Of a stretch of 64,000 nt of DNA, positions 52,768-62,914 are shown one piece after another. How positions within the stretch are numbered: the stretch's first letter is position 1; each line of letters opens with the position of its first letter. The DNA comes from Allolucifera butyrica (lineage in GTDB: Bacteria > Bacillota > Negativicutes > Sporomusales > UPPP01), in the NCBI RefSeq assembly GCF_900476375.1, contig NZ_UPPP01000074.1, forward strand, positions 1-64,000, in the 5' to 3' direction. Position numbers and translations under genes: made by a program. The notes under the pieces were generated by a model. The model saw only the letters and a program-made list of their open reading frames with translations, did not search any database and had not been told where the DNA came from.

Positions 52768-53406
52768 CTAACGGTTTTCGCAACAGGTTTTACGGGCAAT
52801 TTTCAACTTCAGTTCCTGATTGTCCATTTTTTCCAGACTGCCCGTAAGGTTGCCGCTCAACAGCTCCCCTTCCAGCCAGGGCGGAAGGTGTTTGCACACC
52901 ACATCCAGCTGGTAAAATCCCCCTTGGCGGAGCAATGGCAGCAACACTTGCTTGGAGGTAATCCCGGAGCAGCCTTCCTGGATTTCTTTGATCGAAATCT
53001 GATAATGACCGGGGCCGATTTCCTGCGGCACCGGCACGGCGCATAATTTGCCTTCATCCTGGGAAGCCTGCCGGCTCGCTTCCTCCTCCGCCAAAACGGC
53101 ATCCAAAAACCCGGCCGGGATTCCTTCATATTCCCATACGCTGACCCGGCCTTTTTCCAACTCATAATAGGGTACGCCGGTAACAGACAAAGCAACAAAG
53201 ACGGAGCAATTTTCCAGAAAACGCAGAACTTCCGTCATCTTGTCCCTCATTTCCCGTAAACCCCGTTCCTTATCAAGACCAAACGGCATGGCCCGCGTAA
53301 TGGTCCAAATTCCCTGCTGCCGTTTATAAATACTGATTGTACCCGGTTCATATAAGGAAGCCGTCGCACCGTCCCCGCCGGTAAACACTGCAATTTCCCG
53401 GGACAT
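52768..53406 (-). CDS. AnfO-family nitrogenase accessory protein
   Basis: A protein of 212 residues resembling the Fe-only nitrogenase accessory protein AnfO: EIAVFTGGDGATASLYEPGTISIYKR at the start, MREMRDKM-type helix (LREMRDKMTEVLRFLENC) and the C-terminal QVLLPLLRQGGFYQLDVVCKHLPPWLEGEL. The role of AnfO is not settled; it is linked to cofactor or regulation functions. It follows nifB and the ferredoxin in an otherwise molybdenum-type operon. Similar placement is known in Firmicutes and does not itself prove an iron-only enzyme. Confidence 0.75.
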   Translation of the reverse strand: MSREIAVFTGGDGATASLYEPGTISIYKRQQGIWTITRAMPFGLDKERGLREMRDKMTEVLRFLENCSVFVALSVTGVPYYELEKGRVSVWEYEGIPAGFLDAVLAEEEASRQASQDEGKLCAVPVPQEIGPGHYQISIKEIQEGCSGITSKQVLLPLLRQGGFYQLDVVCKHLPPWLEGELLSGNLTGSLEKMDNQELKLKIARKTCCENR

Positions 53407-53422
53407 AACATCACCCTTTTTA

Positions 53423-53731
53423 TTAAATTTCCAACCGTTTCACTACCTTACCGCCTTTGATATGTTCCGTAACAATTTCCTCCACGTCTGCCGGCGTTAC
53501 GGCGCCATACCATACATTGCCGGGATATACCACCACCACGGGCCCTTTTTCGCAGAGCCCGAAGCAGCCCGTGTTGGAAACAAAGACTTCACCGCCTAAA
53601 TCCTGGTCTTCAATTTCTTCCATAAATTTGGCGACAATAGTAACGCCTTCTTTGGAGTGGCAATAGCCCTTCTGCTGCCCCGTAATCCGGGAGCTGGTGC
53701 AAACAAAAATATGATAGGCGGGTTTTCTCAT
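53423..53731 (-). CDS. Thioredoxin-like [2Fe-2S] ferredoxin
   Basis: A protein of 102 residues starting at ATG 53731 behind AAGGAG. Four cysteines fit a thioredoxin-fold 2Fe-2S ferredoxin: Cys11 in FVCTSSR, Cys24 in GYCHSK and the pair in SNTGCFGLCEKGP, followed by VVVYPGNVWYGAVTP. Such ferredoxins are common in nif regions of clostridia. It is probably an electron carrier for the nitrogenase or for cofactor synthesis. Confidence 0.88.
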   Translation of the reverse strand: MRKPAYHIFVCTSSRITGQQKGYCHSKEGVTIVAKFMEEIEDQDLGGEVFVSNTGCFGLCEKGPVVVVYPGNVWYGAVTPADVEEIVTEHIKGGKVVKRLEI

Positions 53732-53744
53732 TCGATTCACTCCT

Positions 53745-54986
53745 TCATTTTTCCTGACTGCCGGCCAACTGGGCCTGCGCAAACCGCAATCCGTCTTCGA
53801 CGGTATAACAGTATTCCACACTTAAAATTCCTTTTTGCCGCAGCTGTTGCTGCGCGCTGTGCCCGATCCGCATGGTCAGCACGGCATCACAGTCCTGAAT
53901 GGTCTCCAGGATGGCATCCCGTCGGGATTCTTCGCTGTCACATTCCTCCATCCCCAGACAATAGCGGTCGGTCGGTCGTTTCTCCAGCAAATGAAACTCC
54001 GGTCCTGAACCCTGAAAAATAAGAAATTCCGCCGCATGGCCGAAATGCAGGTCAACAAGGCGCCCATAGCGGGACGTTACGGCTATTTTAACCGGCTTGG
54101 ACGGTGGCATGGCCGGTTGTTTCCTTTCCTTATCCCGGTTACGCAGGCAAAATTCCTGCGAACGGTCTTCCCCCAGCAGGCCGATGGCATCGGCCCGGCA
54201 CTGCCGGCAGTGCCGCATTTGCGGCAAATCCGCCTGACACCGGTTACGCATGTCGTTGATTGCCTTCATGCTGGTCTGGGGAAAATGCTGAAACACACTG
54301 CCGCCGGCCGGAATCAGGGGCATGATATTAGTAATAAAAGCGCCTTTTGCTTTGACTTCGGCCACCACTTCGGGAATATGAAAATCATTAATCCCGGGTA
54401 TCATGACAATATTAACCTTCACCACCACGCCATTGCCGGCCAGATAAGTGATGCCTTCCATTTGATTCTGCAGCAGAATTCCGGCCCCCTCAGCCCCCGT
54501 ATAGGTTTTTCCCTGATAACTGACAAACCGGTAAATTTGCGCGCCAATTTCCGGCTCCAGGCAATTGACCGTGACAGTAACATGCGATATGCCCAGCTCC
54601 ACAATTTCCGGGACATAGGCGGGAAGCATCAGTCCGTTGGTGGATAAGCAGACAAGAATACCGGCGTCGGCGTCCCGGATCAATTCAATGGTCTCTCGTG
54701 TTTCCTGCCAGTTCGCCAGGGCGTCGCCCGGACCGGCAATGCCGATCACGCTTAGATTGTCGATCTTCTCCCGGACCCAGTCAAACTTTTGCCTGGCCGC
54801 AGCCGGGGAAAGGATTTCACTGGTTACCCCCGGCCGGCTCTCATTTACACAGTCATATTGACGGTTGCAATAGTTGCAGCTAATATTGCACAGAGGTGCA
54901 ACAGGAAGGTGCATCCTGGCGTATTTATGATGCGCCGCCAAAGAAAAGCAAGGATGTTTTTCCGTCCACGAATAGGAACACCCCAT
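53745..54986 (-). CDS. nifB: FeMo cofactor synthesis radical SAM protein NifB fused to a NifX-like domain
   Basis: A protein of 413 residues. The radical SAM cluster motif is CNISCNYC (Cys33, Cys37, Cys40). Residues 25-285 carry the rest of the barrel, with GIAGPGDALAN and NIMPLIPAGGSVF. Two further cysteine groups, HCRQCRADAIG, bind the extra clusters. Residues about 295-405 form a NifX/NafY-type dinitrogenase cofactor-binding domain (IAVTSRYGRLVDLHFGHAAEFLIF). NifB makes NifB-co, the core of the cofactor; the fused domain may hold it. Confidence 0.95.
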   Translation of the reverse strand: MGCSYSWTEKHPCFSLAAHHKYARMHLPVAPLCNISCNYCNRQYDCVNESRPGVTSEILSPAAARQKFDWVREKIDNLSVIGIAGPGDALANWQETRETIELIRDADAGILVCLSTNGLMLPAYVPEIVELGISHVTVTVNCLEPEIGAQIYRFVSYQGKTYTGAEGAGILLQNQMEGITYLAGNGVVVKVNIVMIPGINDFHIPEVVAEVKAKGAFITNIMPLIPAGGSVFQHFPQTSMKAINDMRNRCQADLPQMRHCRQCRADAIGLLGEDRSQEFCLRNRDKERKQPAMPPSKPVKIAVTSRYGRLVDLHFGHAAEFLIFQGSGPEFHLLEKRPTDRYCLGMEECDSEESRRDAILETIQDCDAVLTMRIGHSAQQQLRQKGILSVEYCYTVEDGLRFAQAQLAGSQEK

Positions 54987-55019
54987 TCTGTTTTCACCTC
55001 CATTTTTTAGTCGCCAAAC

Positions 55020-56384
55020 TTAGTTGGCCTGATAATATTGATCGTACAGCGTCCGGCGGTACGATCCGTGCTTTGCTTCCAGAAGGGTATTCGTCAGCCG
55101 GTCCAGGAAAACGGCTGTCCCTGTATAGCCGACAGACAGCAGTCTTGGTCCGCCAACCCGGTCAAGAATGGGAAAGCCGATGCGCACCAGGGGGATTCCC
55201 TCTCTTTCCGTCAGATACCGTCCGTCGGAATGACCAATGGCAATATTGGCTTTCTTTTGCCGGCTGACAGTCCGGATTTGGACAAAATCGGCTTCCTCCA
55301 AAAATTCAACCGGCTCCGGACAATCCCGGGTCAGCTGCGACAAAACCGCCCTTAACGGCCCCGGCCTGCTCCCCGTCGCCACAGCGACCGGAAAAATGCC
55401 ATTTTCCATACAAACGGCCGTCACGGCATATACCAGTTCCGGCTCCCCGAAAATAACACTGCGGCCCTGAAAATTGTATTTATGGGAATCCACCATACAA
55501 TCCAATAAACGGCCGCGCTCGCGCTGCAGCGCTTCCGGTACGGGACGGCCCGTAATTTCACTCAGTACGGCCAAAAAGCGGTCCGTATTCTCGACACCCA
55601 GGGGAATGGGTACAGTATAAAGGGGCACGCCAAAGGTATCGGCAAGATATTTACCCGGCGACAAGTCATCGGCCACGGTCATTCCCATCTGAATCGTGGC
55701 CGGCGCTCCCGGCATGGCCCGGATATCGGCAATCCGGGTTCCGCCTTCAGGCATCTTGGTATAAGGCCGGACAAACGGCCTGTCCAGGGTATCGGAAATA
55801 TCGGGACAAAGGGTATAGTCCACCTGCATGACTGCCAGCAGACGTTTAATTTCTCGGATATCCGCCGGACTTAAGTTAGGAAGCAGCAGATTAATTTTGT
55901 TATGTTTGGGGGCTGGCGCCGCCAACTGGGCAATAATGGCCCGCAGGGTGTAAAAATAGCCCTCCGCATGGCTTCCCCCGTAGCCCGGCGTGGAAACCGG
56001 GACAATAAATAAGTCGTCCAGTCCGTTTTGTTCCCGGTACTCGGCCGTAATCCGGTTCACATCCTCGCCGATCGTTTCAGCCAGGCAGGTTGTGAGCACG
56101 CCGATCAACTGCGGGTTATAAACTTTACGAATATTATCCAGGGCCAGACGGAGATTCTTTTCCCCGCCATAAATGGTACCCTTCTCATTCAGAGAAGAGG
56201 AACCGATATCAATGGGCTCGCTAAAATGCTCGGAAATATGGCGCCGCATATAGGTGCTGCAGCCCTGGGAACCGTGCAAAATTACCATAGAGCGCTCAAT
56301 TCCCTTCAAAGGCAGGATCCCGCCCATGGGCATGCACATATTGCAGGGATTCTCATTTACATTACGGCAGCATTCTTCTTTCAT
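55020..56384 (-). CDS. nifN: FeMo cofactor scaffold subunit NifN
   Basis: A protein of 454 residues of the NifK/NifN family. ATG at 56384 follows AAGGGGG and precedes CCRNVNENPCNMCMPMGG. Cluster-region marks are GSQGCSTYMRRH and TTCLAETIGED. It pairs with NifE to form the assembly complex for FeMo cofactor. The order E-N with a three-base gap supports the assignment. Confidence 0.92.
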   Translation of the reverse strand: MKEECCRNVNENPCNMCMPMGGILPLKGIERSMVILHGSQGCSTYMRRHISEHFSEPIDIGSSSLNEKGTIYGGEKNLRLALDNIRKVYNPQLIGVLTTCLAETIGEDVNRITAEYREQNGLDDLFIVPVSTPGYGGSHAEGYFYTLRAIIAQLAAPAPKHNKINLLLPNLSPADIREIKRLLAVMQVDYTLCPDISDTLDRPFVRPYTKMPEGGTRIADIRAMPGAPATIQMGMTVADDLSPGKYLADTFGVPLYTVPIPLGVENTDRFLAVLSEITGRPVPEALQRERGRLLDCMVDSHKYNFQGRSVIFGEPELVYAVTAVCMENGIFPVAVATGSRPGPLRAVLSQLTRDCPEPVEFLEEADFVQIRTVSRQKKANIAIGHSDGRYLTEREGIPLVRIGFPILDRVGGPRLLSVGYTGTAVFLDRLTNTLLEAKHGSYRRTLYDQYYQAN

Positions 56385-56386
56385 TT

Positions 56387-57748
56387 TTACTGTCCCCCTT
56401 CCGGCCGGACATAGTTCCATACAGGCGAGCAAACGGTTGAATACACTTCCCGGGCGAAGTTCACGGCGCCGGTAAAACCGCTCAAAGGATGTTTGCGGTC
56501 GTGGTTATGGTCAATAAAGGCGATGCCCAGTTTATAGGCCAGTGGGCGCTCTTTGACGCCCCCCACCAGGAGATGGGCGCCTTTTTCCATCATGAATTTT
56601 TCCAATTCCGACGGATTGGCGTCATCCAGAATCACCGTACCGTCGTCGACCAGTTCGTTGATGACCTGATATTCTTCCCGGCGGCCCGTCTGTGTACCGA
56701 TCATAACCACATCAATGCCGATTTCCCGGAATTGTTTGATAAGAGAAATGGCCTTGAAGCCGCCGCCTACATAAACGGCCGCTTTTTTTCCTGCCAGTTT
56801 GGCCCGGTACCCCGCAAGCACCGGCTGCACCGCCGCCATTTCTCTAGCCACCAGTTCTTCGGTGCGGCGCATTACGGCCGCATCTTCCGTCATGACGGCG
56901 ATTTTGCGCAAGGACTCCCTGGTATCCTGGACCCCCAGGAAAGAAACCTGCTGATAGGGAATCTGATAGAGTTCTTCCATTTTCCCCGCCAAATAAGCCA
57001 TGGAACCGGCGCACTGAATGATATTGAACGAAGCCCGGGCCGCCTCTTTCAGGGCTGCGTAGCTGGAATCCCCCGTAAACACGGCATTTACCGTAACGCC
57101 GATTTGCTGCAAATAGTTGCGGATAATCCACGCTTCTCCGGCCAGATTGAAGTCACCCAGATAATTGACGGATTTGCCGTGCTTTGCCGTTGCCGGCCCG
57201 GCCGGCACAATAAGCCGGAGCAGCGCATCACAGGCCGCCCGGTACCCAGCCGACTTATTGCCAATAAAGCCGCTTGACTGTACGGGAATCACTTCAATTT
57301 TATGTTTTTGCGCCGCCTTTTTGCATACCGCTTCCAAATCATCGCCAATGACGCCGACAATGCAGGTGGAATAAACAAATACCACCGGCGGCCGGTAAGC
57401 GGCTACCAATTGATCAATGGCTGCGGCCAGCTTTTTCTCACCGCCGAAAATCACGTCCTGTTCCTTCAAATCGGTGGAGAAACTGTTGCGGTACAACTCG
57501 GAGCCGCTGCTCAGGCTGCCGCGGATATCCCAGGTATAACTGGCACAGCCGATGGGGCCGTGGACCAGATGAATGGCGTCGGTAACCGGGTTTAAGACGA
57601 CCCGCGCACCGCAATAGACACAGGCGCGCTGACTGACACAGCCGGCAATGCTGTCCGCATCACAGCGCAGCTGATTTTTTTGTTTTCCTTTGGTTACAAT
57701 AAAGGCTTCCCGCTCTTTGATTGCCAGCTCCGCACTCAATCGGTTCAC
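56387..57748 (-). CDS. nifE: FeMo cofactor scaffold subunit NifE
   Basis: A protein of 453 residues of the NifD/NifE family. Start is GTG at 57748 after GGAGAGGG. Marks: GCVSQRACVYCGARVVLNP, GPIGCASYTWD, IYSTCIVGVIGDD-type segment and SGFTGAVNFARE near the end. It is the alpha-like subunit of the NifEN scaffold. Confidence 0.93.
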   Translation of the reverse strand: MNRLSAELAIKEREAFIVTKGKQKNQLRCDADSIAGCVSQRACVYCGARVVLNPVTDAIHLVHGPIGCASYTWDIRGSLSSGSELYRNSFSTDLKEQDVIFGGEKKLAAAIDQLVAAYRPPVVFVYSTCIVGVIGDDLEAVCKKAAQKHKIEVIPVQSSGFIGNKSAGYRAACDALLRLIVPAGPATAKHGKSVNYLGDFNLAGEAWIIRNYLQQIGVTVNAVFTGDSSYAALKEAARASFNIIQCAGSMAYLAGKMEELYQIPYQQVSFLGVQDTRESLRKIAVMTEDAAVMRRTEELVAREMAAVQPVLAGYRAKLAGKKAAVYVGGGFKAISLIKQFREIGIDVVMIGTQTGRREEYQVINELVDDGTVILDDANPSELEKFMMEKGAHLLVGGVKERPLAYKLGIAFIDHNHDRKHPLSGFTGAVNFAREVYSTVCSPVWNYVRPEGGQ

Positions 57749-57774
57749 CCCTCTCCGCCATTTAGTTTCTTGCC

Positions 57775-59163
57775 TTACATAACCAGCTCAAAATCTTCAT
57801 CCTTAGCGTCCCGATCGGCCCGGTCAAGCAGTGCGCCGCTGATCATTTCAATCAGCCGCATGGCGCCGCGGTAGCCGACGATAGGCAGATAGGAATGGAC
57901 GCTGCGGTCCAGCACCGGAAAACCAACCCGGATAAAAGGAATATCCTCCGCCCGGGCAATGTATTTGCCATACGTATTGCCGATGAGCAAATCGACGGGC
58001 TGGTTTTTAATCCACTGGTGCAGCAGGAATAAATCGCCGCCGGCTTTCACATTGGCCGACAGTTTCGCTTCCGCCAGCATCTGCTGAATATCCTCTTCAA
58101 AACTGCCCATGCCCGAACCGATGGCACCGCCCGGCGTGCCTGTCAGCACATGAACGGGAATCATGCCCAGACTGAGGACATATTCGGTCAGACCAGTGAC
58201 AATATCAGGGTCGCCGAAAATGGCCACTCTTTTGCCGTGGAAATGAAAATGCGTATCCGTCATGATATCCACAAGCTGGCCCCGCTCTTCTTCCAGTTCG
58301 TAAGGAATCTCCGCCGCAAAGGTGCCCCTGAGAGCCATCAAAAACGCGTCGGTCGCCTTGATGCCGATCGGCGTTTTGAGCGCGACGGCCGTAACTTTGC
58401 ATTTACTGCTTAGTAGTTCCGCCGCCTCGCTGGAGGCAAACCGTCCGAGGGCGACGGTCAGTTTGGAATTCCCCGTGTCTTTCAATTGTTCAATGGTGGT
58501 GCCGCCGCGGGGATACATGGCAAACTCCCCGGTCATAGGCGAATCGACCACCCCCGACGTATCGGGAAAGAGAATGAACGAAATTCCCATGGCTTTCACC
58601 AGGCGTTTAATCTCCCGCATATCGCCGGGATTGACAAAACCGGGAACAATATTCACCTGGTCTTTCTTAACCCCGCCCGCCGTTTCCGCCAGATAGCTCA
58701 CCATGGCCTTGGTCATATTGGAAAAACCGGTTACATGCGAGCCCTGGTAGCTCGGCGTATTGGCATGAATCACGACTTTGCCCGGCGGAATTTCAGCCGC
58801 CTTAATCGTGCTGGGAATATCATCGCCGATGGTTTCAGAAAGGCAGGTGGTATGAACCGCGATTACATCGGGACCATAGATATCAAATACATTTTTGATC
58901 GCCGCTTTCAAGTTGGCTACGCCGCCAAAAACGGACGTACCTTCCGTAAAACTGCTGGTTGAGGCCATGATCGGATCGCGGAAATGGCGGGTCAGGTGCA
59001 TGCGGTGAAAGGAACAGCAGCCTTGCGAACCATGGCTGTGGGGCAAACAGTTGTGAATTCCCAGAGCAGCGTACATCGCGCCGATAGGCTGGCAGGTTTT
59101 AGCCGGATTAATCAGGCCGCCGCTCTTTCGTTCAAGCATTTCTTTGGGTGTACAGTCCAGCAT
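57775..59163 (-). CDS. nifK: Molybdenum-iron nitrogenase beta chain
   Basis: A protein of 462 residues, the short form seen in Clostridium-type enzymes. P-cluster cysteines: Cys24 in KTCQP, Cys49 in GSQGCC and Cys107 in TTCLSET. It follows nifD by one base. Together with NifD it forms the heterotetrameric dinitrogenase. Confidence 0.96.
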   Translation of the reverse strand: MLDCTPKEMLERKSGGLINPAKTCQPIGAMYAALGIHNCLPHSHGSQGCCSFHRMHLTRHFRDPIMASTSSFTEGTSVFGGVANLKAAIKNVFDIYGPDVIAVHTTCLSETIGDDIPSTIKAAEIPPGKVVIHANTPSYQGSHVTGFSNMTKAMVSYLAETAGGVKKDQVNIVPGFVNPGDMREIKRLVKAMGISFILFPDTSGVVDSPMTGEFAMYPRGGTTIEQLKDTGNSKLTVALGRFASSEAAELLSSKCKVTAVALKTPIGIKATDAFLMALRGTFAAEIPYELEEERGQLVDIMTDTHFHFHGKRVAIFGDPDIVTGLTEYVLSLGMIPVHVLTGTPGGAIGSGMGSFEEDIQQMLAEAKLSANVKAGGDLFLLHQWIKNQPVDLLIGNTYGKYIARAEDIPFIRVGFPVLDRSVHSYLPIVGYRGAMRLIEMISGALLDRADRDAKDEDFELVM

Positions 59164-59164
59164 A

Positions 59165-60778
59165 TTAAGCCACTCCTTCCGAATTTACCGCGCCGTTTAA
59201 CAGCGGCTGATCCTTCCAGGGCGGTACAATAAAATTCCAGGTCGGCGAAGCAAAGGCCATGCTCACGTCCCGGGCAAAATTCACCGCGCCGCCAAAACCG
59301 GCGTAAGGACCGCTATAATCATAAGAATGCAGTTGTTTAGCCGGAATCCCCATTTTTTGGACGACATATTTATCTTTAATACCGGAAGCGAATATGTCCG
59401 GCTGCAGCAGTTTAATAAATAGTTCCGTTTCAAAATGATTCAGGTCATCCACAATTACGGTGCCGTCCTTCATTTCCACACTCATGCCGGCATAATAGCT
59501 CAACGGGATTTTAGCCTTGAGTTCGGCCATTTTTTCCGGCGTCAGTTTCAGGCAAAACCGCCTTTCATCCTGCTTGACATGCAACTCGGGAATGTTCTTG
59601 GTATCCGCATCCAATTTAATGTCGGGAATGACCTGCCGTCCTTCATAATCATCGCGATGGGCAAATTCATAGCCCGCCAATACCGTTTCGATGCCCAGCT
59701 CGGCAAACAGTCCCTGATAATGATGGCCGCGCGAGCCGCCGACAAAGCAAAAGGCTGTTTTGCCTTCGCAAATTTTCCGGTATTGTTCCAGGCCCTTTTC
59801 CGCCTTAGCCGCTTCGCGGGCAATGACTTCCTCCGTCCGCTGCAGTAGACCCGGGTCATTAAAATAGAGCGCCATATTCCGCAAGGATTCTATGGTGGAC
59901 TGGATGCCAATGAAGTTTACTTTCAGCCAGGGTGTCCCGTATTTGGTCTCCAGCATCTCGGCAATATAGTTGATGGAACGGTGGCATTGCACCAGATTTA
60001 ATTCGGCCACATGGGCATTCTTTAATTCTTCATAGGAACCGTCACCGGTCATGACGGATACGATAGTATAACCGATTTCTTTCAGCACCCGTTCAATTTC
60101 CCAGCTGTCACCGCCGATATTGTATTCCCCCAGCATATTAATAGGAAATTTTCCCGGCGCTTTTTCCAGGTCGCCGGCGCCGATCACCCGGTCCATGAGG
60201 ATGTTGTTGGCGATATGATGGCCCGCCGACTGGCTGACCCCCTTATAGCCTTCACAACTGAATGCCATAATCGGAATGCCGTGACGCTCTTCGGCCGCTT
60301 TGGCGACGGCATTGATATCGTCACCGATCAGTCCCACCGGACAGGTGGCCGATACCGTAATGGCGTGGGGTTTGAAGATTTCCACCACTTCGTCGATGAC
60401 TTTGGCCAATTTCTTTTCGCCGCCGAAAACAATATCGCTTTCCTGCATATCCGTGGAAAAACAATAATTCATAAAATTCTGGGTGGGGTCTTCGGACTTC
60501 GCTTTATTGCGGCGGGCCCCCCAGGTATAAAAAGCGCAGCCTACCGGTCCGTGCACAATGTGCACCATATCTTTAAGCGGCCCCAGCACCACACCTTTAC
60601 AGCCGGCAAAGGCGCAGCCGCGGTTGGTGATGACGCCGGGAATGGTCCGGGTATTGGCTTCAATCTGCTGGTGCTCCAAAGAGGTGTCTCTAACAAACAT
60701 GTGTTTTTTACGATTTTTTTGCACTTTCGGAGAATATTGACTCAACATCTCTTCTAATTGTTGTTCCGTAAACGCCAT
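59165..60778 (-). CDS. nifD: Molybdenum-iron nitrogenase alpha chain (Clostridium type)
   Basis: A protein of 537 residues. P-cluster ligands Cys55 (RGCAFAGC), Cys81 (GPVGCAFYTWG) and Cys146 (SATCPVG) are present, as are the cofactor ligands Cys265 (LVQCHRSINY) and His484 (KQLHSYDYSGP). The roughly 50-residue insertion near residues 380-435, combined with a short NifK, is the hallmark of group III enzymes such as that of Clostridium pasteurianum. It reduces N2 to ammonia using electrons from NifH. Confidence 0.96.
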   Translation of the reverse strand: MAFTEQQLEEMLSQYSPKVQKNRKKHMFVRDTSLEHQQIEANTRTIPGVITNRGCAFAGCKGVVLGPLKDMVHIVHGPVGCAFYTWGARRNKAKSEDPTQNFMNYCFSTDMQESDIVFGGEKKLAKVIDEVVEIFKPHAITVSATCPVGLIGDDINAVAKAAEERHGIPIMAFSCEGYKGVSQSAGHHIANNILMDRVIGAGDLEKAPGKFPINMLGEYNIGGDSWEIERVLKEIGYTIVSVMTGDGSYEELKNAHVAELNLVQCHRSINYIAEMLETKYGTPWLKVNFIGIQSTIESLRNMALYFNDPGLLQRTEEVIAREAAKAEKGLEQYRKICEGKTAFCFVGGSRGHHYQGLFAELGIETVLAGYEFAHRDDYEGRQVIPDIKLDADTKNIPELHVKQDERRFCLKLTPEKMAELKAKIPLSYYAGMSVEMKDGTVIVDDLNHFETELFIKLLQPDIFASGIKDKYVVQKMGIPAKQLHSYDYSGPYAGFGGAVNFARDVSMAFASPTWNFIVPPWKDQPLLNGAVNSEGVA

Positions 60779-60798
60779 ATTGACGCAACCCCTTTCTG

Positions 60799-61209
60799 CT
60801 AAATTGCGTTGTCGCCGCTTTCTCCGGTACGGACCCGCACTAGGTCCAGCACCGGTAAAACAAAAATTTTGCCGTCGCCCACCTTTTTATCGGTTTTATT
60901 GGCCCGGATGATCGCGTCCACAATCTGCGGCACGGCGTCATCCTGGGCCATAACGGTAAACAGACGGCGGGGAAATAACCGGGTCCCGTCGAGAAAACCC
61001 TCAATCAGACGCTCCGTTTCCTGGTCGTCTTCGGCATAAGCCCGGGCCATCAAATCGGCCTTCCGGTCGGCGATCACCGCTTTATCCTCGACCAGCTTAC
61101 CGCGGCCCAAAACCTTAAACGCCGTGAAACCGGCCGCTCCGGCCTCGACCAGGGCCCGTTTGGTGGCGCCGGTTTTATCCATACGAACTACTGCTATAAT
61201 CTCTTTCAT
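60799..61209 (-). CDS. nifI2: Nitrogenase PII-type regulator NifI2
   Basis: A protein of 136 residues of the GlnB family, with KEIIAVVRMDKTGATKRALVEAGAAGF at the start and VGDGKIFVLPVLDLVRVRTGE at the end; the T-loop region is extended, as in NifI2. It forms a complex with NifI1 that switches off dinitrogenase after ammonium addition in archaea and anaerobic bacteria. Position between nifI1 and nifD fits. Confidence 0.92.
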   Translation of the reverse strand: MKEIIAVVRMDKTGATKRALVEAGAAGFTAFKVLGRGKLVEDKAVIADRKADLMARAYAEDDQETERLIEGFLDGTRLFPRRLFTVMAQDDAVPQIVDAIIRANKTDKKVGDGKIFVLPVLDLVRVRTGESGDNAI

Positions 61210-61220
61210 AGCGCCGCCTC

Positions 61221-61547
61221 CTACAAACCCGCGGCGGCGGTGGAAACAGTGTACACTTCCTCAATGGGACTGACAAAAATTTTGCCGTCGCCATAGGCGC
61301 CTTTTTCACTGGTTTTGGCCGTACGCAAAATGACCTGGATCACATCGTCTTTATCTTCATCCCGGACCGCCATCATAATCAGCACCTTAGGAATTTCATC
61401 ATAGACGATGCTGCCGATCTTAATGCCCTTTTGCTTGCCGCGGCCTACCACGTCCACAACGGTAGCGGCATGGAACCCCGCTTTCGACAGTTCAAATAAT
61501 AATTCATCCTTCTTTTCCGGTCTTATAATCGCTCTGATTAACAGCAT
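61221..61547 (-). CDS. nifI1: Nitrogenase PII-type regulator NifI1
   Basis: A protein of 108 residues starting at ATG 61547 with AAGGGTG upstream. PII marks: MLLIRAIIRPEKKDELLFELSKAGF, VVGRGKQKGI and GDGKIFVSPIEEVYTV. Partner of NifI2 in ammonium-dependent post-translational control. Confidence 0.92.
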   Translation of the reverse strand: MLLIRAIIRPEKKDELLFELSKAGFHAATVVDVVGRGKQKGIKIGSIVYDEIPKVLIMMAVRDEDKDDVIQVILRTAKTSEKGAYGDGKIFVSPIEEVYTVSTAAAGL

Positions 61548-61594
61548 GAATTTCACCCTTTCTATTTGACTCGACAACTGCCGAAAATGAGAGA

Positions 61595-62443
<849 letters not shown>

Positions 62444-62460
62444 TTAGCCTTGAAACGGCT

Positions 62461-62562
62461 TCAATTTTGGTATTGAAAAAGAACAACCTGCTGGGTATAA
62501 TTATAATTAGGCAGGTTAAAATAACCCTGGTGCCACTGGGGTAAAGACTGCCGCTGCTTCAT
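62461..62562 (-). CDS. Possible 33-codon leader ORF directly before nifH
   Basis: ATG at 62560-62562 opens 33 codons ending in TGA 38 bases before nifH. The peptide is rich in Gln, Asn and Tyr (MKQRQSLPQWH at the start). There is no clear ribosome site, and the ATG lies in the stem of a hairpin, so it may be untranslated RNA. Confidence 0.2.
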   Translation of the reverse strand: MKQRQSLPQWHQGYFNLPNYNYTQQVVLFQYQN

Positions 62563-62692
62563 GGGTACCGCAATTACCCGTGAAGCTTTTTTAATTTCAT
62601 TCCATTATTTGCTATAATAGTCACCTCCTTATTTTCCTCAAAAAGCGCAAAGAGGCCAGAAACAAAATCGTTCCTAAGCCTCTTCGCTTAAA
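62475..62692 (-). promoter_or_regulatory. nif operon leader with three hairpins
   Basis: In minus-strand order: (1) an AAGCG-AAGAGGC stem with CGCTTTTTG at its end (62636-62690); (2) AAGGAGGTG followed by a mini-ORF; (3) GCTTCA-GGGTA paired with TACCC-TGAAGC (62560-62585); (4) AACCTGC/GCAGGTT (62485-62517) followed by GTTCTTTTT. Hairpins 1 and 4 look like intrinsic terminators although they precede nifH, which suggests attenuation. Further upstream an imperfect palindrome CCGGAAGGAAATATTCCGCC lies at 62699. No riboswitch class is recognised. Confidence 0.5.
62574..62624 (-). CDS. Possible 16-codon leader peptide of the nif operon
   Basis: GTG at 62624 (or a later in-frame start) runs to TAA at 62574, whose codon lies in the 5' arm of the next hairpin. 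AAGGAGG overlaps the GTG, so the true start is unclear. A leader-peptide role is speculative. Confidence 0.2.
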   Translation of the reverse strand: MTIIANNGMKLKKLHG

Positions 62693-62761
62693 GGACTGCC
62701 GGAAGGAAATATTCCGCCGGGACGTCATATAAAATTGAGGTTCAGTGACGGGAATTTGCAC

Positions 62762-62800
62762 AAAAGGAGCTTATGAATGATTTTCATAAGCTCCTTTGCT
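62762..62800. terminator. Terminator after the YhcH-type gene
   Basis: AAAGGAGCTTATGAA pairs with TTCATAAGCTCCTTT around a 5-base loop; ends in TTTTG on the minus strand. It separates that gene from the nif leader. Confidence 0.8.
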
Positions 62801-62914
62801 TTACCCATCTGCTATTTTACACTAAATGTAACACAAACAACCGAATTGTGCAACCCACTAGCAAAAATTCGCAATATTAAATCTTCACACAAAAAACATT
62901 TGTCTACTGCGCAA

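Noticed and set aside
54036-54647. 203-codon frame on the plus strand
   Set aside because: Shadow of nifB on the opposite strand.
56489-57277. Long open frame of 262 codons on the plus strand
   Set aside because: It is fully antisense to nifE, is rich in His/Phe/Arg as expected from the complementary frame, and has no ribosome site.
62521-62535. Sigma-54-like TGGCAC in the nif leader (minus strand)
   Set aside because: The -24 half fits TGGCAC, but the -12 half reads TTAT instead of TTGC, and two hairpins surround it. Not enough for a promoter call.
62551-62590. T-box-like GGGTACCGC followed by a terminator on the plus strand
   Set aside because: The match to the T-box core is partial, no specifier stem is visible, and no gene follows on the plus strand.
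62805-62830. GlnR/TnrA-like site TGTTA-N7-TGTAA upstream of the nif region
   Set aside because: Only one half fits TGTNA; the other half is not TNACA, and the site lies upstream of a terminator.
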